DNA from: Acinetobacter vivianii
Lineage (GTDB): Bacteria > Pseudomonadota > Gammaproteobacteria > Pseudomonadales > Moraxellaceae
NCBI RefSeq assembly: GCF_014635885.1
Contig: NZ_BMDR01000002.1
Coordinates: forward strand, 541,512-605,511
Direction of reading: 5' to 3'
DNA length: 64,000 bases
The position numbers and the translations under genes are program-made. Position 1 is the first letter of the stretch. Every line of letters starts with the position of its first letter. Below the pieces are notes generated by a model. It saw nothing but the letters and a program-made list of their open reading frames with translations, searched no databases and was not told the origin of the DNA. Shown here one piece after another: positions 9,023-19,381 of the stretch.

Positions 9023-9439
9023 ATGAAAACTAAACATTATTTAACTTCTGCTGATGTAGAAATTCTGGTTCATGCAGCATCACAATATGCAACAGCACAT
9101 GGTTTTAATGTCAGTATCGCAGTGGTCGATGACGGTGGAACTTTATTAATGATGAAGCGTATGGATGGCGCATCGGTATTATCAACCGAGATTTGCCAGG
9201 AAAAAGCACAATCTGCTGCGGTCAGTCGAAGAGCAACCAAGGCATCCGAAGATATGATCCGTGATGGTAAAATCGGCTTTTTAACCATCAATGCGGCAAA
9301 AGGTATGTTAGAAGGCGGTGAGCCGATTGTTTATCAAGGGCAGGTTGTCGGAGCTGTTGGTGTTTCGGGTGTACAATCTTTCCAAGATGCAGAAATTGCC
9401 CAGCATGCGATTCAACAATTTCTAGAGCAACAGGTCTAA
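9023..9439 (+). CDS. GlcG/HbpS family protein (DUF336)
   Basis: A 138-residue single-domain protein of the GlcG/HbpS (PF03928) family. Typical motifs are VSIAVVDDGGTLL (around 30-42), MDGAS, a KAQSAA stretch near 62 and the glycine-rich GGEPI...VGAVGVSG end (about 98-121). The family includes the haem-binding HbpS of Streptomyces and GlcG of the glycolate locus, but most members have no known role. There is no signal peptide, so this one is probably cytosolic. A good ribosome binding site (GGAG) lies about eight bases before the ATG. It appears monocistronic. Confidence 0.87.
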   Translation: MKTKHYLTSADVEILVHAASQYATAHGFNVSIAVVDDGGTLLMMKRMDGASVLSTEICQEKAQSAAVSRRATKASEDMIRDGKIGFLTINAAKGMLEGGEPIVYQGQVVGAVGVSGVQSFQDAEIAQHAIQQFLEQQV

Positions 9440-9539
9440 ATCAGCATTTAAATTCGAATCTGGATGAAAATTCGAGAGAAACACGAAAAAAAATAGTAAA
9501 AATACGTGTCATGCATTGTAATTCAGCGCCAAGCTTTTT

Positions 9540-10226
9540 ATGATTGCCCGCTTGTTTTCATCCAGTCGTTGGAAGGCTACCTTGAGTGATTTTCTAAGTG
9601 AACATTTGATTCATCGTGATGAAGATTTTATGGTCATCCATAAACCAGCAGGCTTACTCACCGTACCTGGGAAAACGCCAGATTTACAAGATTGTTTAAT
9701 CAATCGTCTATTAGAACTAGAACCTAAAACCTTACTGATTCATCGTCTAGATCGTGACACTTCAGGGATCTTGGTCTTTGGCTTATCCAAATTTGGCCAG
9801 AGCACGATTTCCCGTCAGTTTCAGGATCGTCAAACTTCAAAAATTTATCAAGCTTTGGTTGCAGGCCATTTAGAAGGTCAGGGCACCGTCGATATTCCAG
9901 TGATTTATGATCCAAGCCGTCCGCCATTGCATATTGTTGATGCCACTCATCACAAACCTGCATTAACGGAATGGCAGGCGATTGAACATTTAGAAATTCA
10001 AGGACAAGCTGTAACCCGAGTTCAACTGATTCCGATTACAGGGCGTTCACATCAGCTTCGTGTGCATATGCAATATTTAGGTCATCCGATTCTGGGCGAT
10101 ACCTTATATGCCACACCAGAACAGCAGCAGCTTTACGCGCGTTTGTGCTTACATGCAATGCAATTAAGCTTCGCTCATCCTAAAACAGGTGCGCAACTGA
10201 CATTTGATTGTCTTGTACCGTTTTAG
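9540..10226 (+). CDS. rluA: RluA-type RNA pseudouridine synthase
   Basis: A 228-residue enzyme that isomerises uridine to pseudouridine. The catalytic aspartate D71 sits in the family motif HRLDRDTSG, and the later RSHQLRVHMQYLGHPILGD segment is characteristic of RluA rather than RluC/D, as is the lack of an S4 domain. By family it should modify U746 of 23S rRNA and U32 of some tRNAs. The ATG at 9540 is the first in frame, but no clear ribosome binding site is seen; the homologous part begins near residue 16, so a later TTG start is possible. It precedes rapA by 144 bp. Confidence 0.87.
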   Translation: MIARLFSSSRWKATLSDFLSEHLIHRDEDFMVIHKPAGLLTVPGKTPDLQDCLINRLLELEPKTLLIHRLDRDTSGILVFGLSKFGQSTISRQFQDRQTSKIYQALVAGHLEGQGTVDIPVIYDPSRPPLHIVDATHHKPALTEWQAIEHLEIQGQAVTRVQLIPITGRSHQLRVHMQYLGHPILGDTLYATPEQQQLYARLCLHAMQLSFAHPKTGAQLTFDCLVPF

Positions 10227-10370
10227 TCTAAAAACTTTTTTATGAAACACGATGTGATGCACGCTATTTAATGATGCTTTGTGTCAAAATACATCGTTGA
10301 AAACTACATAAAATGCCTTAACTTTTATTTGGGTCAGGGCATAAAATATGTGGGCTAACTTGAGATAAAG

Positions 10371-13208
10371 GTGGAAAAATTGCAGCAGTTTGCTATTGGT
10401 CAACGTTGGTTATCAGATACTGAAACTGAACTCGGTTTAGGGGTTCTTATTGATGTAGATGAACGTTCTATCAGCATTTTATTCCCTAAAAGTGATGAAA
10501 CTCGTGTCTATGCACGCAACAATGCGCCTTTATCTCGCATCATCTTCAATGTAAATGATGAAGTCCAAGACCAAGAAGGCCTTAAGTGGATTGTTGAGTC
10601 GATTGAAGACCGTCATGGCGTCCTTCGCTATGATGTGGTTCGTACACTGGAAAATGGCGAACAAGAACGCAAGTCACTGAACGAAACTCGTATCGGTGCG
10701 CAAATCCAGCTATCAAAACCTTTAGAGCGTTTGTTAGCTAGCCAAGTCGATTATAAAGAATGGTATGACCTGCGTATTGAAGCCATGTTATTGCAGGCGC
10801 AAATGCATACCAGCCCTTTACGTGGATTTCTTGGTGCGCGTGTCGGTTTAATTCCGCATCAGCTTTATATTGCACATGAAGTCGGCAAGCGTTTTGCGCC
10901 GCGTGTTTTACTGGCTGATGAAGTTGGCTTGGGTAAAACCATTGAAGCGGGTTTGATTATCCACCAGCAACTTAAAACAGGCCGTTCAGAACGTATCCTG
11001 ATCTTGGTGCCTGATTCACTGCAATATCAGTGGATGATTGAAATGCGTCGCCGTTTCAATTTGCAATTCTCTCTATTTGATTTAACTCGTACCGCATCGA
11101 TCAAAGAACATGATCCTGATTTAAATCCGTTCTTGACTGAACAATGTATTATTGCCAGCGTTGACCTGATGGTTGATCATGATGACTTGCGTGAGCAGGC
11201 GATGGAAGCTGGTTTTGATCTATTGGTGGTCGATGAAGCACATCACTTGATGTGGAGTGAGGAAGAAGGCGGCAATGATCGCTATGACCTCGTTGAAGAA
11301 TTGGCAGAACAGACAGCCGGTGTGTTGCTGCTCACTGCAACCCCAGAGCAACTTGGTGTAGAAAGTCATTTTGCGCGTTTACGTTTGCTTGATCCGCAAC
11401 GTTTTAGCAGCCTTGACCGTTTCCTTGATGAAGAAGAGCAATATCAGCAAACTGCGAAAATTGCAGAAGTGTTGATGTCAGATGAGGCTTTAACAGAAGA
11501 TCATCTTGCAGCACTGGAAGGCTTATTGGGTCATCGGATTGATGATCAGCCTGAACAGCGTATGCGTGCAATTCATGAATTATTGGACCGTCATGGTACA
11601 GGTCGTATCCTGTTCCGTAATACCCGTGAAGCGATTCAAGGCTTCCCGGGCCGTGATTGTCAGCCAGCGCCATTAACAGCGCCAGAAGACTGGTCAATGG
11701 ACGGCAAAATGCGCGAGCAGATGTGGCCAGAAGAAGGTCAGCTTGATGGTGCATGGATGGAAAATGATCCGCGTGTGCCTTGGTTGATGGAAGTCTTGCG
11801 TAAAGACTTAAAACACAAAAAAGTATTATTGATTGCACGTAGTGGGCCTGTCGTCGAAGCGCTGGAAAATGTATTGCGTTTACATGCAGGTATTCGTACC
11901 GCGATGTTCCATGAAGGCATGAGCTTGCTGGAGCGCGACCAAGCGGCAGCATACTTTGCAGAAGACAGCTATGGTGCACAAATCCTGCTGTGTTCTGAGA
12001 TTGGTTCAGAAGGGCGTAACTTCCAGTTTGCCAGTGATTTGATTTTATTTGATTTGCCAGCAAACCCTGACGTACTCGAACAGCGTATTGGTCGTCTGGA
12101 TCGTATTGGTCAGGAAAATCGTATCCAGATCCATGTGCCTTATCTCATGGGGACCGCGCAAGAGCGTATGTTCCGCTGGTACAACGAAGCACTCAATATT
12201 TTCAGCAATATTTCTCCAACGGCGCAAACGCTACAAGAGAACTTTATTGTTGAGCTGAAAGATTGCTTACTCGCAGATCAAGGCCAGACCTTTGAAGATT
12301 TACTTGAAGAAGTGAATGTACAACGTCAAGCATTGGAAGCTGAATTACAGGCGGGCCGTGACCGTTTGCTTGAGTACAATTCATGCCGTCCAGTGGTTGC
12401 GCAGGGCATTGTTCAAGCACTTGAAGATTATGATGACAACACCACTTTGCCAATGTTTGTGAAGCGTTTCATGTCATCAACCAATATCGATTTTGATGAG
12501 CAAAGTAACGGTACGGTGATTATCAAGCCGACTGATCAGATGCAGGTTCAAGGTTTGACGCTAGACGAAGAGGGTATGACAGCAACCTTCTATCGTGATC
12601 AGGCACAAATCCGTGAAGATGCACAGTACCTGACGCTGGAACATCCATTTATTGAAAGTGTGATGGAGATGATCCGCACGCAATCATTTGGTAGTACCAA
12701 TGTTGCTTTACTCAAATCGAATGCATTGAAACAAGGTTCAGTGTTATTAGAAGTCTGGTTTAAGGTCGATGTGGTGGCGCCAAAAGCATTGAATCTGCCA
12801 TCAAGCTTACCGAAACAACTGATTCGTGTATTGCTCAGCGAAAATGGTCAGGACTTGTCTGCCAAGATTGATCCAAGCATTTTACGTCCATACTTGCATC
12901 ATTTAGATGGTAATAGCTGCCGTCAGGTGGTGAAAGCACGCCGTGAAGTGATTGAATCACGTTATGCACAGGCGCTGGATATTGCTAAAGAATCATTACC
13001 AGAGTTGATGCAACAAGCCAAAGAGCATTACAGCGGTAAATGGCAATATGAAATTGACCGTTTAACTTATCTCAAGCAATTTAACCCAAGTATTCGTGAA
13101 GATGAAATCGAGCGTTTACAGAAATTCCAGAAAGAAGGTTTAGGCCTGTTAGATGGTCTTTCTGTAACTCCAGAAGCGATTCAGGTGTTGGTTGTGGTTA
13201 AACCATAA
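10371..13208 (+). CDS. rapA: RNA polymerase-associated ATPase RapA (HepA)
   Basis: A 945-residue Swi2/Snf2-type ATPase that recycles RNA polymerase during transcription. N-terminal Tudor-like domains (about 1-110) are followed by the first RecA-like lobe with the Walker A motif DEVGLGKT (183-190) and the DEAH box (288-291). The second lobe carries EGRNFQFA and the arginine-finger segment QRIGRLDRIGQ, and a RapA-specific C-terminal region follows (about 640-945). The start is GTG at 10371 with a purine-rich stretch just upstream; the length matches the family. A hairpin terminator follows the stop. Confidence 0.96.
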   Translation: MEKLQQFAIGQRWLSDTETELGLGVLIDVDERSISILFPKSDETRVYARNNAPLSRIIFNVNDEVQDQEGLKWIVESIEDRHGVLRYDVVRTLENGEQERKSLNETRIGAQIQLSKPLERLLASQVDYKEWYDLRIEAMLLQAQMHTSPLRGFLGARVGLIPHQLYIAHEVGKRFAPRVLLADEVGLGKTIEAGLIIHQQLKTGRSERILILVPDSLQYQWMIEMRRRFNLQFSLFDLTRTASIKEHDPDLNPFLTEQCIIASVDLMVDHDDLREQAMEAGFDLLVVDEAHHLMWSEEEGGNDRYDLVEELAEQTAGVLLLTATPEQLGVESHFARLRLLDPQRFSSLDRFLDEEEQYQQTAKIAEVLMSDEALTEDHLAALEGLLGHRIDDQPEQRMRAIHELLDRHGTGRILFRNTREAIQGFPGRDCQPAPLTAPEDWSMDGKMREQMWPEEGQLDGAWMENDPRVPWLMEVLRKDLKHKKVLLIARSGPVVEALENVLRLHAGIRTAMFHEGMSLLERDQAAAYFAEDSYGAQILLCSEIGSEGRNFQFASDLILFDLPANPDVLEQRIGRLDRIGQENRIQIHVPYLMGTAQERMFRWYNEALNIFSNISPTAQTLQENFIVELKDCLLADQGQTFEDLLEEVNVQRQALEAELQAGRDRLLEYNSCRPVVAQGIVQALEDYDDNTTLPMFVKRFMSSTNIDFDEQSNGTVIIKPTDQMQVQGLTLDEEGMTATFYRDQAQIREDAQYLTLEHPFIESVMEMIRTQSFGSTNVALLKSNALKQGSVLLEVWFKVDVVAPKALNLPSSLPKQLIRVLLSENGQDLSAKIDPSILRPYLHHLDGNSCRQVVKARREVIESRYAQALDIAKESLPELMQQAKEHYSGKWQYEIDRLTYLKQFNPSIREDEIERLQKFQKEGLGLLDGLSVTPEAIQVLVVVKP

Positions 13209-13222
13209 TTGAGATAGAAATA

Positions 13223-13251
13223 AAAAAAGAGGACAAAACGTCCTCTTTTTT
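13223..13251. terminator. Bidirectional terminator between rapA and dps
   Basis: The stem formed by 13223-13234 and 13240-13251 has A-runs and T-runs on opposite sides, so it serves both converging genes. Confidence 0.88.
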
Positions 13252-13266
13252 ATGGCCTACTTTTGA

Positions 13267-13764
13267 TTATTTTTGATCAATATTGGCTTCCAAAAACCAT
13301 AAATATTGATCCAGATCTTCGAGTGCAGCATGCAGAATATCTTCTGAAATCGGATCCTGAATTTCATCAATGGTATCACGCAGATGGTTGGCAACCACCC
13401 CATAACGATCTGCCAGTTCTTTTAAGTGATCTTGTACCGCATGGATCGCCACTGGATAAGGCTTAAGATGCGAACTTTCGCCAACAGATTGCGTTGTTCC
13501 CAACGCTGTTCCACCGATCTGTACGGCACGCTCAGCTACATTGTCCAAGTGTGTGATCAGCGAAGTACGGAACATGTCTAACATTTCATGCACCGCAATA
13601 AAGTTACTACCCCGCATATTCCAATGCGCCTGTTTCGTCAGTAACGAAAGATCAATAAGATTGGCAAGAATTTGATTTAAAATTTTTACGGTAGATTCTT
13701 TGATCGCATCATCTAAATTATTACGTGTATATACTTTTAAAGCTTTAGCTGCTGAAGAACTCAT
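13267..13764 (-). CDS. dps: Dps family DNA-protecting ferritin
   Basis: A 165-residue ferritin-like protein that should form a hollow 12-mer, oxidise and store iron, and shield DNA during starvation or peroxide stress. The inter-subunit ferroxidase ligands are present with the spacing of E. coli Dps: H47, H59, D74 and E78. The N-terminal tail has a few Lys and Arg residues, which in other Dps proteins contribute to DNA binding. The ATG at 13764 is chosen because GAGGT lies five bases upstream; an in-frame ATG five codons earlier overlaps that ribosome binding site. It is monocistronic, converging with rapA. Confidence 0.94.
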   Translation of the reverse strand: MSSSAAKALKVYTRNNLDDAIKESTVKILNQILANLIDLSLLTKQAHWNMRGSNFIAVHEMLDMFRTSLITHLDNVAERAVQIGGTALGTTQSVGESSHLKPYPVAIHAVQDHLKELADRYGVVANHLRDTIDEIQDPISEDILHAALEDLDQYLWFLEANIDQK

Positions 13765-13926
13765 AGTTACCTCATTCAATTATAATGTGATGAAATGTAG
13801 TGAATAAAAAACCGCCTAATTCATCTCTAGCTTACGCCGTGAATAGGGCAGTGAGTGTTTTCGTTTTCTAATCTTTTGTAAGTTTAGTTATCATCAATTT
13901 TATTTTTAGAAACGCAAGTTTTGATT

Positions 13927-13950
13927 CAGATTAAATGATGATTTAATCTG
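13927..13950. promoter_or_regulatory. Perfect 10-bp inverted repeat upstream of dps
   Basis: Arms 13927-13936 and 13941-13950 flank a four-base loop. It sits about 165 bp upstream of the dps start and 34 bp past the stop of the next minus-strand gene, so it could be an operator or a weak terminator. Confidence 0.4.
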
Positions 13951-13983
13951 TTACGCTGCGTATTCACTTGTAAAAAAAATGGC

Positions 13984-15000
13984 TTAGATCAGGCCTGCGT
14001 CTTTGCATTCCAGTTTGATATAGGCATAGAAAATTGGTGCAACAATCAAACCGCTCAGCCCAAAAATAGCTTCAAAAATCAGCATCGCCAATAATACTTC
14101 CCATGCACTGGCATTGATTTTGGTACCAATAATTTTGGCATTAATAAAATATTCAAGCTTGTGAATAATCACCAGATAGGCCAGTGCAATCGCTGCCACA
14201 GACAAGGAAATAGTCAAACCTGCCATAATGATCAGGGTATTTGAAATCAGGTTACCAATGATCGGGAGTAGACCAAAAATAAAGGTCAGAATGGTCAGGG
14301 TTTTGGCAAAAGGTAAGTGGATATTGAATAGAGGCAGAACAATAAACACAAAGATCATGAATAACACGGTATTAATCAGTGAAATCTTGACCTGAGCAAA
14401 GACAACGTTTTTAAAAGAAACCGAAAGCTTCTGGATACGATGCAGAATTGCTGCCTTAAATGCAGGTTGCGGGGCATGTTGTTTAAAATTCTGAATCGAT
14501 ACCAGAATACCCACAATTAAGCCGATCACCATTGTGGCCAGATTATGCAGAATATCGGTGCCCGTATTTTTAACAATCGAAATATTGTTTTTGATAAAGG
14601 ACAAGATCTGATTCTTGATATCGGCAACACTATGTGGCAGATAGCCCGGCAAATAATGGCTCATCTCCGCCTGAAACTTGATCAGGGTCTGGTCGATTTT
14701 AATATTGAAAGAATTTAGCCCTGTACCTTTGAGATCATAAATCACAAAGCTGATCAGGCTGGTAATAAAGAAGCCGATCAGCACGGTTGCCAATATCCCC
14801 AGAATAATACTGATAAAAATACGAGCACGTTGACCATCAATATGTTTTTCAACAATTGAACTTAAACTGTTAATAATTTCAAAAACCAGAAATCCGGCAA
14901 AGAAACTCGGCAGTAAATGCAGGGGAATGACCATCATTAAAAATAAAGACATCAGGATAAAACTGGCGATGATGCTTTGACGGTCATTCAGTAGATTCAT
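13984..15000 (-). CDS. AI-2E family transporter (PerM/YdiK-like)
   Basis: A 338-residue polytopic inner-membrane protein of the AI-2E transporter family (PF01594). Hydrophobic segments occur near residues 10-45, 60-90, 155-180, 205-235, 240-275 and 300-330, with the typical long hydrophilic stretch (about 90-155) after the first group. Known members export autoinducer-2 (TqsA) or act as Na+/H+ antiporters, so the substrate cannot be assigned. The ATG at 15000 begins a typical N-terminus. The upstream gene on the same strand is a TetR regulator 82 bp away; co-transcription is possible. Confidence 0.88.
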   Translation of the reverse strand: MNLLNDRQSIIASFILMSLFLMMVIPLHLLPSFFAGFLVFEIINSLSSIVEKHIDGQRARIFISIILGILATVLIGFFITSLISFVIYDLKGTGLNSFNIKIDQTLIKFQAEMSHYLPGYLPHSVADIKNQILSFIKNNISIVKNTGTDILHNLATMVIGLIVGILVSIQNFKQHAPQPAFKAAILHRIQKLSVSFKNVVFAQVKISLINTVLFMIFVFIVLPLFNIHLPFAKTLTILTFIFGLLPIIGNLISNTLIIMAGLTISLSVAAIALAYLVIIHKLEYFINAKIIGTKINASAWEVLLAMLIFEAIFGLSGLIVAPIFYAYIKLECKDAGLI

Positions 15001-15082
15001 GATCTATATGCCTGATTTAAGTTGTTATGCTAAGAGACAAAATATAATTTTGCTGAGATCTATCGTATTGCGATGCAAAGAA

Positions 15083-15778
15083 TTAATCAATTTCCGTTTC
15101 ATGAATATGACGAGCGCCTTCTAAAATCATACGGATCATCACCATGGTCTGTTCCGCAACTTCAGTACGTTGCTCCACAGGTAGATCAATCACTTTCGCA
15201 CCCATGTTAAATACCAGTTGGGTAATGGCTTTGGCAGCCAGATCAGCATGACTGATTTTGCTGTTATTTAAGCGTTCTAAACGGATTAGGTCTTCTTGCA
15301 GTTCTTGCTGGAAGAAATTAAGCTGGCGATCAACTGCAGCTTTATATGACGTTGAACCTGTATAGCCTTCGCGCAATAACAGACTCAGATTGCCTTCGTC
15401 GGTATTCAGTTGTTGAATAAACACTTCAACCGAACTACGAATAATGCTTTGCTGCTTGGAAGCCTGTAACCGTGCTTCGCGAATAATGCGACGAAGTACC
15501 AGACCAGATTGATCAATCAATGCAATGGCCAGTTCATCAATATCTTTGAAATGACGATAAAAGCTGTTTGGTGCAATACCAGCTTCACGTGCAATTTCAC
15601 GTAAACTGAGAGATGCGATACTTTTTTGCGGGCCGATCAGATTCAGCGTGGCTTGAAACAACTCTTCTTTTGTAATCGTTGCTTTCCTACCCACCGAACG
15701 TACAGGAGATTTCATGGGAATGACATCTTGTTCGTTTACGGTGTCATGGTCGAGCGGTAAAAAAGAAGAATGAACCAT
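15083..15778 (-). CDS. TetR-family repressor of the FabR/DesT type
   Basis: A 231-residue regulator with an N-terminal TetR helix-turn-helix (about 28-78, including SLREIAREAGIAPNSFYRHFKD) and a C-terminal ligand domain. The REAGIAPNSFYRHFKD recognition region and the divergent arrangement with a reductase-desaturase pair are those of FabR in enterics and DesT in Pseudomonas, which sense acyl-CoA or acyl-ACP saturation and repress desaturation genes. The ATG at 15778 is preferred over a TTG three codons earlier. The 140-bp divergent gap holds a palindrome that could be its operator. Role inferred from context plus family. Confidence 0.88.
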   Translation of the reverse strand: MVHSSFLPLDHDTVNEQDVIPMKSPVRSVGRKATITKEELFQATLNLIGPQKSIASLSLREIAREAGIAPNSFYRHFKDIDELAIALIDQSGLVLRRIIREARLQASKQQSIIRSSVEVFIQQLNTDEGNLSLLLREGYTGSTSYKAAVDRQLNFFQQELQEDLIRLERLNNSKISHADLAAKAITQLVFNMGAKVIDLPVEQRTEVAEQTMVMIRMILEGARHIHETEID

Positions 15779-15856
15779 TATTTTCAATATATAAGTAAGC
15801 TACTCGGGATTATAGCGATTGTCGTTGTACTTGTGAAATGTAAATTCTTATACGAG

Positions 15857-15878
15857 TGTATATACAAATATATATACA
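15857..15878. promoter_or_regulatory. Candidate operator for the FabR/DesT-like repressor
   Basis: A perfect inverted repeat with 8-bp arms (15857-15864 / 15871-15878) and a six-base spacer lies in the gap between the repressor and the reductase genes, 41 bp before the reductase start. It is AT-rich, so chance palindromy must be considered. Confidence 0.5.
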
Positions 15879-15918
15879 TATGTATAATAATTAGCAAACA
15901 ACCAGAGTAAAACTGCTC

Positions 15919-16986
15919 ATGCAAGCAATTGAAAAGAGAAATTCTCTATTTAATTCGTTGGCTCAAAGTGTAATGAACAGCCATGACGCCAATTTTTGGT
16001 TACAGAAAATCAATCCATTGTGGTCAATCAATCAGCCACTTGCCAAAATCGTAAAAAAACAAAATGTGGCAAAGGATACAGTCAGCCTGATTTTACAGTG
16101 CAACCGTCATGTGGTACGAGGTATGGCAGGGCAGCACCATCCTGTAACGGTTGAGATTGAAGGTCGTCATTACGAGCGTACTTATAGCCTGATGCAGATT
16201 GATGCAGATCACTTATGTTTAACTGTTAAAAGAGTGGATCAAGGTCTGGTAAGTTCGTGGTTGGTTGAGCACAGCCAAACTGGTCATGTCCTCCGTTTGG
16301 GACAACCTTATGGTGAAATGCAACAAGCCATTGATACGCCTAATTTATTATTGTTGGCAGCTGGTAGCGGCATTACGCCGATGCTGAGTCTTATTGAAGC
16401 CTTGTGCCAGTCTAAACAATTGAATACACATACAGTTCAATTGATGTATTGGGTCAAGACTCAGGCAGACGCAGCTTATGTTGAATATCTGAAAGAAGTG
16501 TCAGAAAACTTCTCTAATTTTAGTTATCAGATTTTTTATACCCAAGAACAAGATCAGCGTTTAAATCAAAGCCATGTGGATCAATTCACCACGTTGAGCG
16601 ATACCACGGTTTATGCATGCGGGCCATCAGGTTTTGCAGCATCGGCGGAAAGCCTGTTTAAAGATGCCGCAGCACTGCAAACAGAAGCCTTTAGTTTGAG
16701 CCAGTTTGCGGAAGATAGCACTGAGACGGGTTTTATTAATGTGACCTTGACGCAATCCAATAAGACGATTGCGATTCCGAAAGGCCAGTCGATTCTCTCC
16801 AGTCTGGAGCATCAAGGTATTAAACCGAATCACGGTTGCCGGATGGGAATCTGTAATAAATGTGCCTGCAACAAGGCGCAAGGTGCGACCAAAAACCTAT
16901 TGAATGGCGCGGCTAATAATGAACCTGCTCAGTTACTAAAAATTTGTGTCAATTCAGCCCAGTCTGATCTTGTGATTGATCTATAA
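15919..16986 (+). CDS. Ferredoxin reductase-type oxidoreductase (electron donor for desaturase)
   Basis: A 355-residue flavoprotein with three parts: an FAD-binding barrel (about 40-135) with the ERTYSL motif, an NAD(P)-binding domain (about 140-250) with LLAAGSGITPMLS and CGPSGF, and a C-terminal plant-type [2Fe-2S] domain (about 270-355) with ligands C307, C312, C315 and C343. The arrangement and the downstream desaturase match the Pseudomonas desB-PA4889 pair, where this protein passes electrons from NADPH to the desaturase. It is 14 bp from the desaturase start, so the two form an operon. It acts at the cytoplasmic face of the inner membrane. Confidence 0.92.
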   Translation: MQAIEKRNSLFNSLAQSVMNSHDANFWLQKINPLWSINQPLAKIVKKQNVAKDTVSLILQCNRHVVRGMAGQHHPVTVEIEGRHYERTYSLMQIDADHLCLTVKRVDQGLVSSWLVEHSQTGHVLRLGQPYGEMQQAIDTPNLLLLAAGSGITPMLSLIEALCQSKQLNTHTVQLMYWVKTQADAAYVEYLKEVSENFSNFSYQIFYTQEQDQRLNQSHVDQFTTLSDTTVYACGPSGFAASAESLFKDAAALQTEAFSLSQFAEDSTETGFINVTLTQSNKTIAIPKGQSILSSLEHQGIKPNHGCRMGICNKCACNKAQGATKNLLNGAANNEPAQLLKICVNSAQSDLVIDL

Positions 16987-17000
16987 GAGAGAAATTGATT

Positions 17001-18095
<1,095 letters not shown>

Positions 18096-18111
18096 ACTGT
18101 TCAGTTAAAAC

Positions 18112-18140
18112 AAAGCCCTGATCAATGTCAGGGCTTTCTT
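18112..18140. terminator. Terminator after desaturase operon
   Basis: Perfect ten-pair stem (18112-18121 / 18128-18137) with a six-base loop and T-rich tail. It also lies just beyond the stop of the converging minus-strand gene. Confidence 0.9.
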
Positions 18141-18143
18141 ATT

Positions 18144-18611
18144 TTATTTCTTCTTTTTTGAAATCCACATGGTAATGGTGGCGTGGAAAACTTTTTCATT
18201 GAGTTGATCCAATACATCAACATTGACCAAGTATTCACCAGCTTTGTCCCAATCGTAATGCTCATAAACAGGGCTAGCAATCGCAATCAGATCGGTTTCA
18301 GCCTTCTTTAAATATTTAACCGTCATGTCTTTGGGAATCCAGCGATGGGTTGTGGGTACTGTCACTTCAGTCATGGTCCCACCCGCAAGTTCTGCCATAT
18401 TACACATCGCGATCGCATGTACCGTACCAATATGATTCAACACGTTCCGTTTTTTCTTGATACTAATTTTGCAGGAATTGGGTTTTAGCTCCTCAAATAA
18501 GGGAGAGATACTGCTGAAATACGGTGCTTTAAGGCACAACATTCGGGTGAATGTCCATTTACCAGCAGGTAAGACCGATACTTTATTCCATAAATCTAAG
18601 GTGCTTGCCAT
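18144..18611 (-). CDS. Hotdog-fold thioesterase-like protein (DUF4442)
   Basis: A 155-residue single-domain protein resembling the DUF4442 branch of hotdog-fold acyl-CoA thioesterases. The NHIGTVHAIAMCNMAELAGG segment (about 59-79) matches the family's central helix with conserved Asn-His and Glu. No signal peptide. A role in hydrolysing or binding acyl-CoA is inferred from the fold only. It is divergent from a TetR regulator with two matched palindromes in the 59-bp gap, so it is probably that regulator's target. It neighbours the desaturase operon, which fits a lipid-related function. Confidence 0.82.
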   Translation of the reverse strand: MASTLDLWNKVSVLPAGKWTFTRMLCLKAPYFSSISPLFEELKPNSCKISIKKKRNVLNHIGTVHAIAMCNMAELAGGTMTEVTVPTTHRWIPKDMTVKYLKKAETDLIAIASPVYEHYDWDKAGEYLVNVDVLDQLNEKVFHATITMWISKKKK

Positions 18612-18628
18612 TTTAAATGTCCTGATAC

Positions 18629-18663
18629 AGAATTAAATTCTTAAACAGAATATAATTCTGTTT
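18629..18663. promoter_or_regulatory. Tandem TetR-type operators
   Basis: Two palindromes share the core AGAAT-N3-ATTCT: one at 18629-18641 and a larger perfect one at 18643-18663 with 9-bp arms and a three-base centre. Their centres are 18 bp apart. Both lie between the divergent hotdog and TetR genes. Confidence 0.7.
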
Positions 18664-18670
18664 ACAAGCT

Positions 18671-19381
18671 ATGGTCAAGTCATACACAATAGTTCCGATT
18701 ATTGGTTATTTTGATGAAAGCATGCAGGCAGCTCAGCAATTATTAGAACGTTTATATCCACAACGCAGGTCTTTATTAAAACGACAGATTTTGCAGGATG
18801 CTTTGTCGTGCTTTCTTGAATATGGTTTGGACACCACCAGTATTGAAATGATTCGTGACAAATCTGACAGTAGCGTGGGGGCGATTTATCATCATTTTAA
18901 GAATAAAGAAGGGGTGATTGCAGCACTGGTGTTTGCTGCGTTGGATGATCAAGCACTATTGCGTGACCAATACTTAAAAGAAGCAAAATCACTCAAAGGA
19001 CTACTCTATGCGCTGATTTATAGTTATACCGACTGGGTCTCTGATCAGCCCAAGTTTGCGCAATTTCTTTTGTTTGCCCATCTGAATGTACGGCAGGGTG
19101 AATATCGACAAGTCTTAAATAACAAAAATAAACTCAGAAATCAAAACATCATTGGCTATATTTCTAACTATGCTGATGCCAGTTTATTAAAATCAGTGCC
19201 AACAGAGCTAATGATGTCTTTGGTGATTGGTGCAACTGAAAGTTATTGCCGCGCTTGGCTCTCTGGAAAAGTCGTAACTAATCCCAAAGTGTATCGTGAG
19301 ACTTTGGCTCAAGCAGCTTGGGATTCATTACAACATTTGAGTCAAGCTCAATCAGATAACAACAATCAGGATTATCATTGA
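18671..19381 (+). CDS. TetR-family transcriptional regulator
   Basis: A protein of up to 236 residues with a TetR helix-turn-helix (about 34-82, including TTSIEMIRDKSDSSVGAIYHHFKNKEG) and a C-terminal ligand-binding domain. The start is uncertain: the ATG at 18671 lies only seven bases from a strong palindrome and gives an unusual extra leader, while the ATG at 18722 gives a family-like N-terminus. Its stop overlaps the next gene's start by one base, so the two are translationally coupled. Paired palindromes upstream suggest autoregulation and control of the divergent hotdog gene. The ligand is unknown. Confidence 0.88.
   Translation: MVKSYTIVPIIGYFDESMQAAQQLLERLYPQRRSLLKRQILQDALSCFLEYGLDTTSIEMIRDKSDSSVGAIYHHFKNKEGVIAALVFAALDDQALLRDQYLKEAKSLKGLLYALIYSYTDWVSDQPKFAQFLLFAHLNVRQGEYRQVLNNKNKLRNQNIIGYISNYADASLLKSVPTELMMSLVIGATESYCRAWLSGKVVTNPKVYRETLAQAAWDSLQHLSQAQSDNNNQDYH

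Noticed and set aside
11404..12063. Long minus-strand frame of 219 codons inside rapA
   Set aside because: It overlaps a highly conserved plus-strand gene, has no ribosome binding site and its sequence looks like an antisense shadow.
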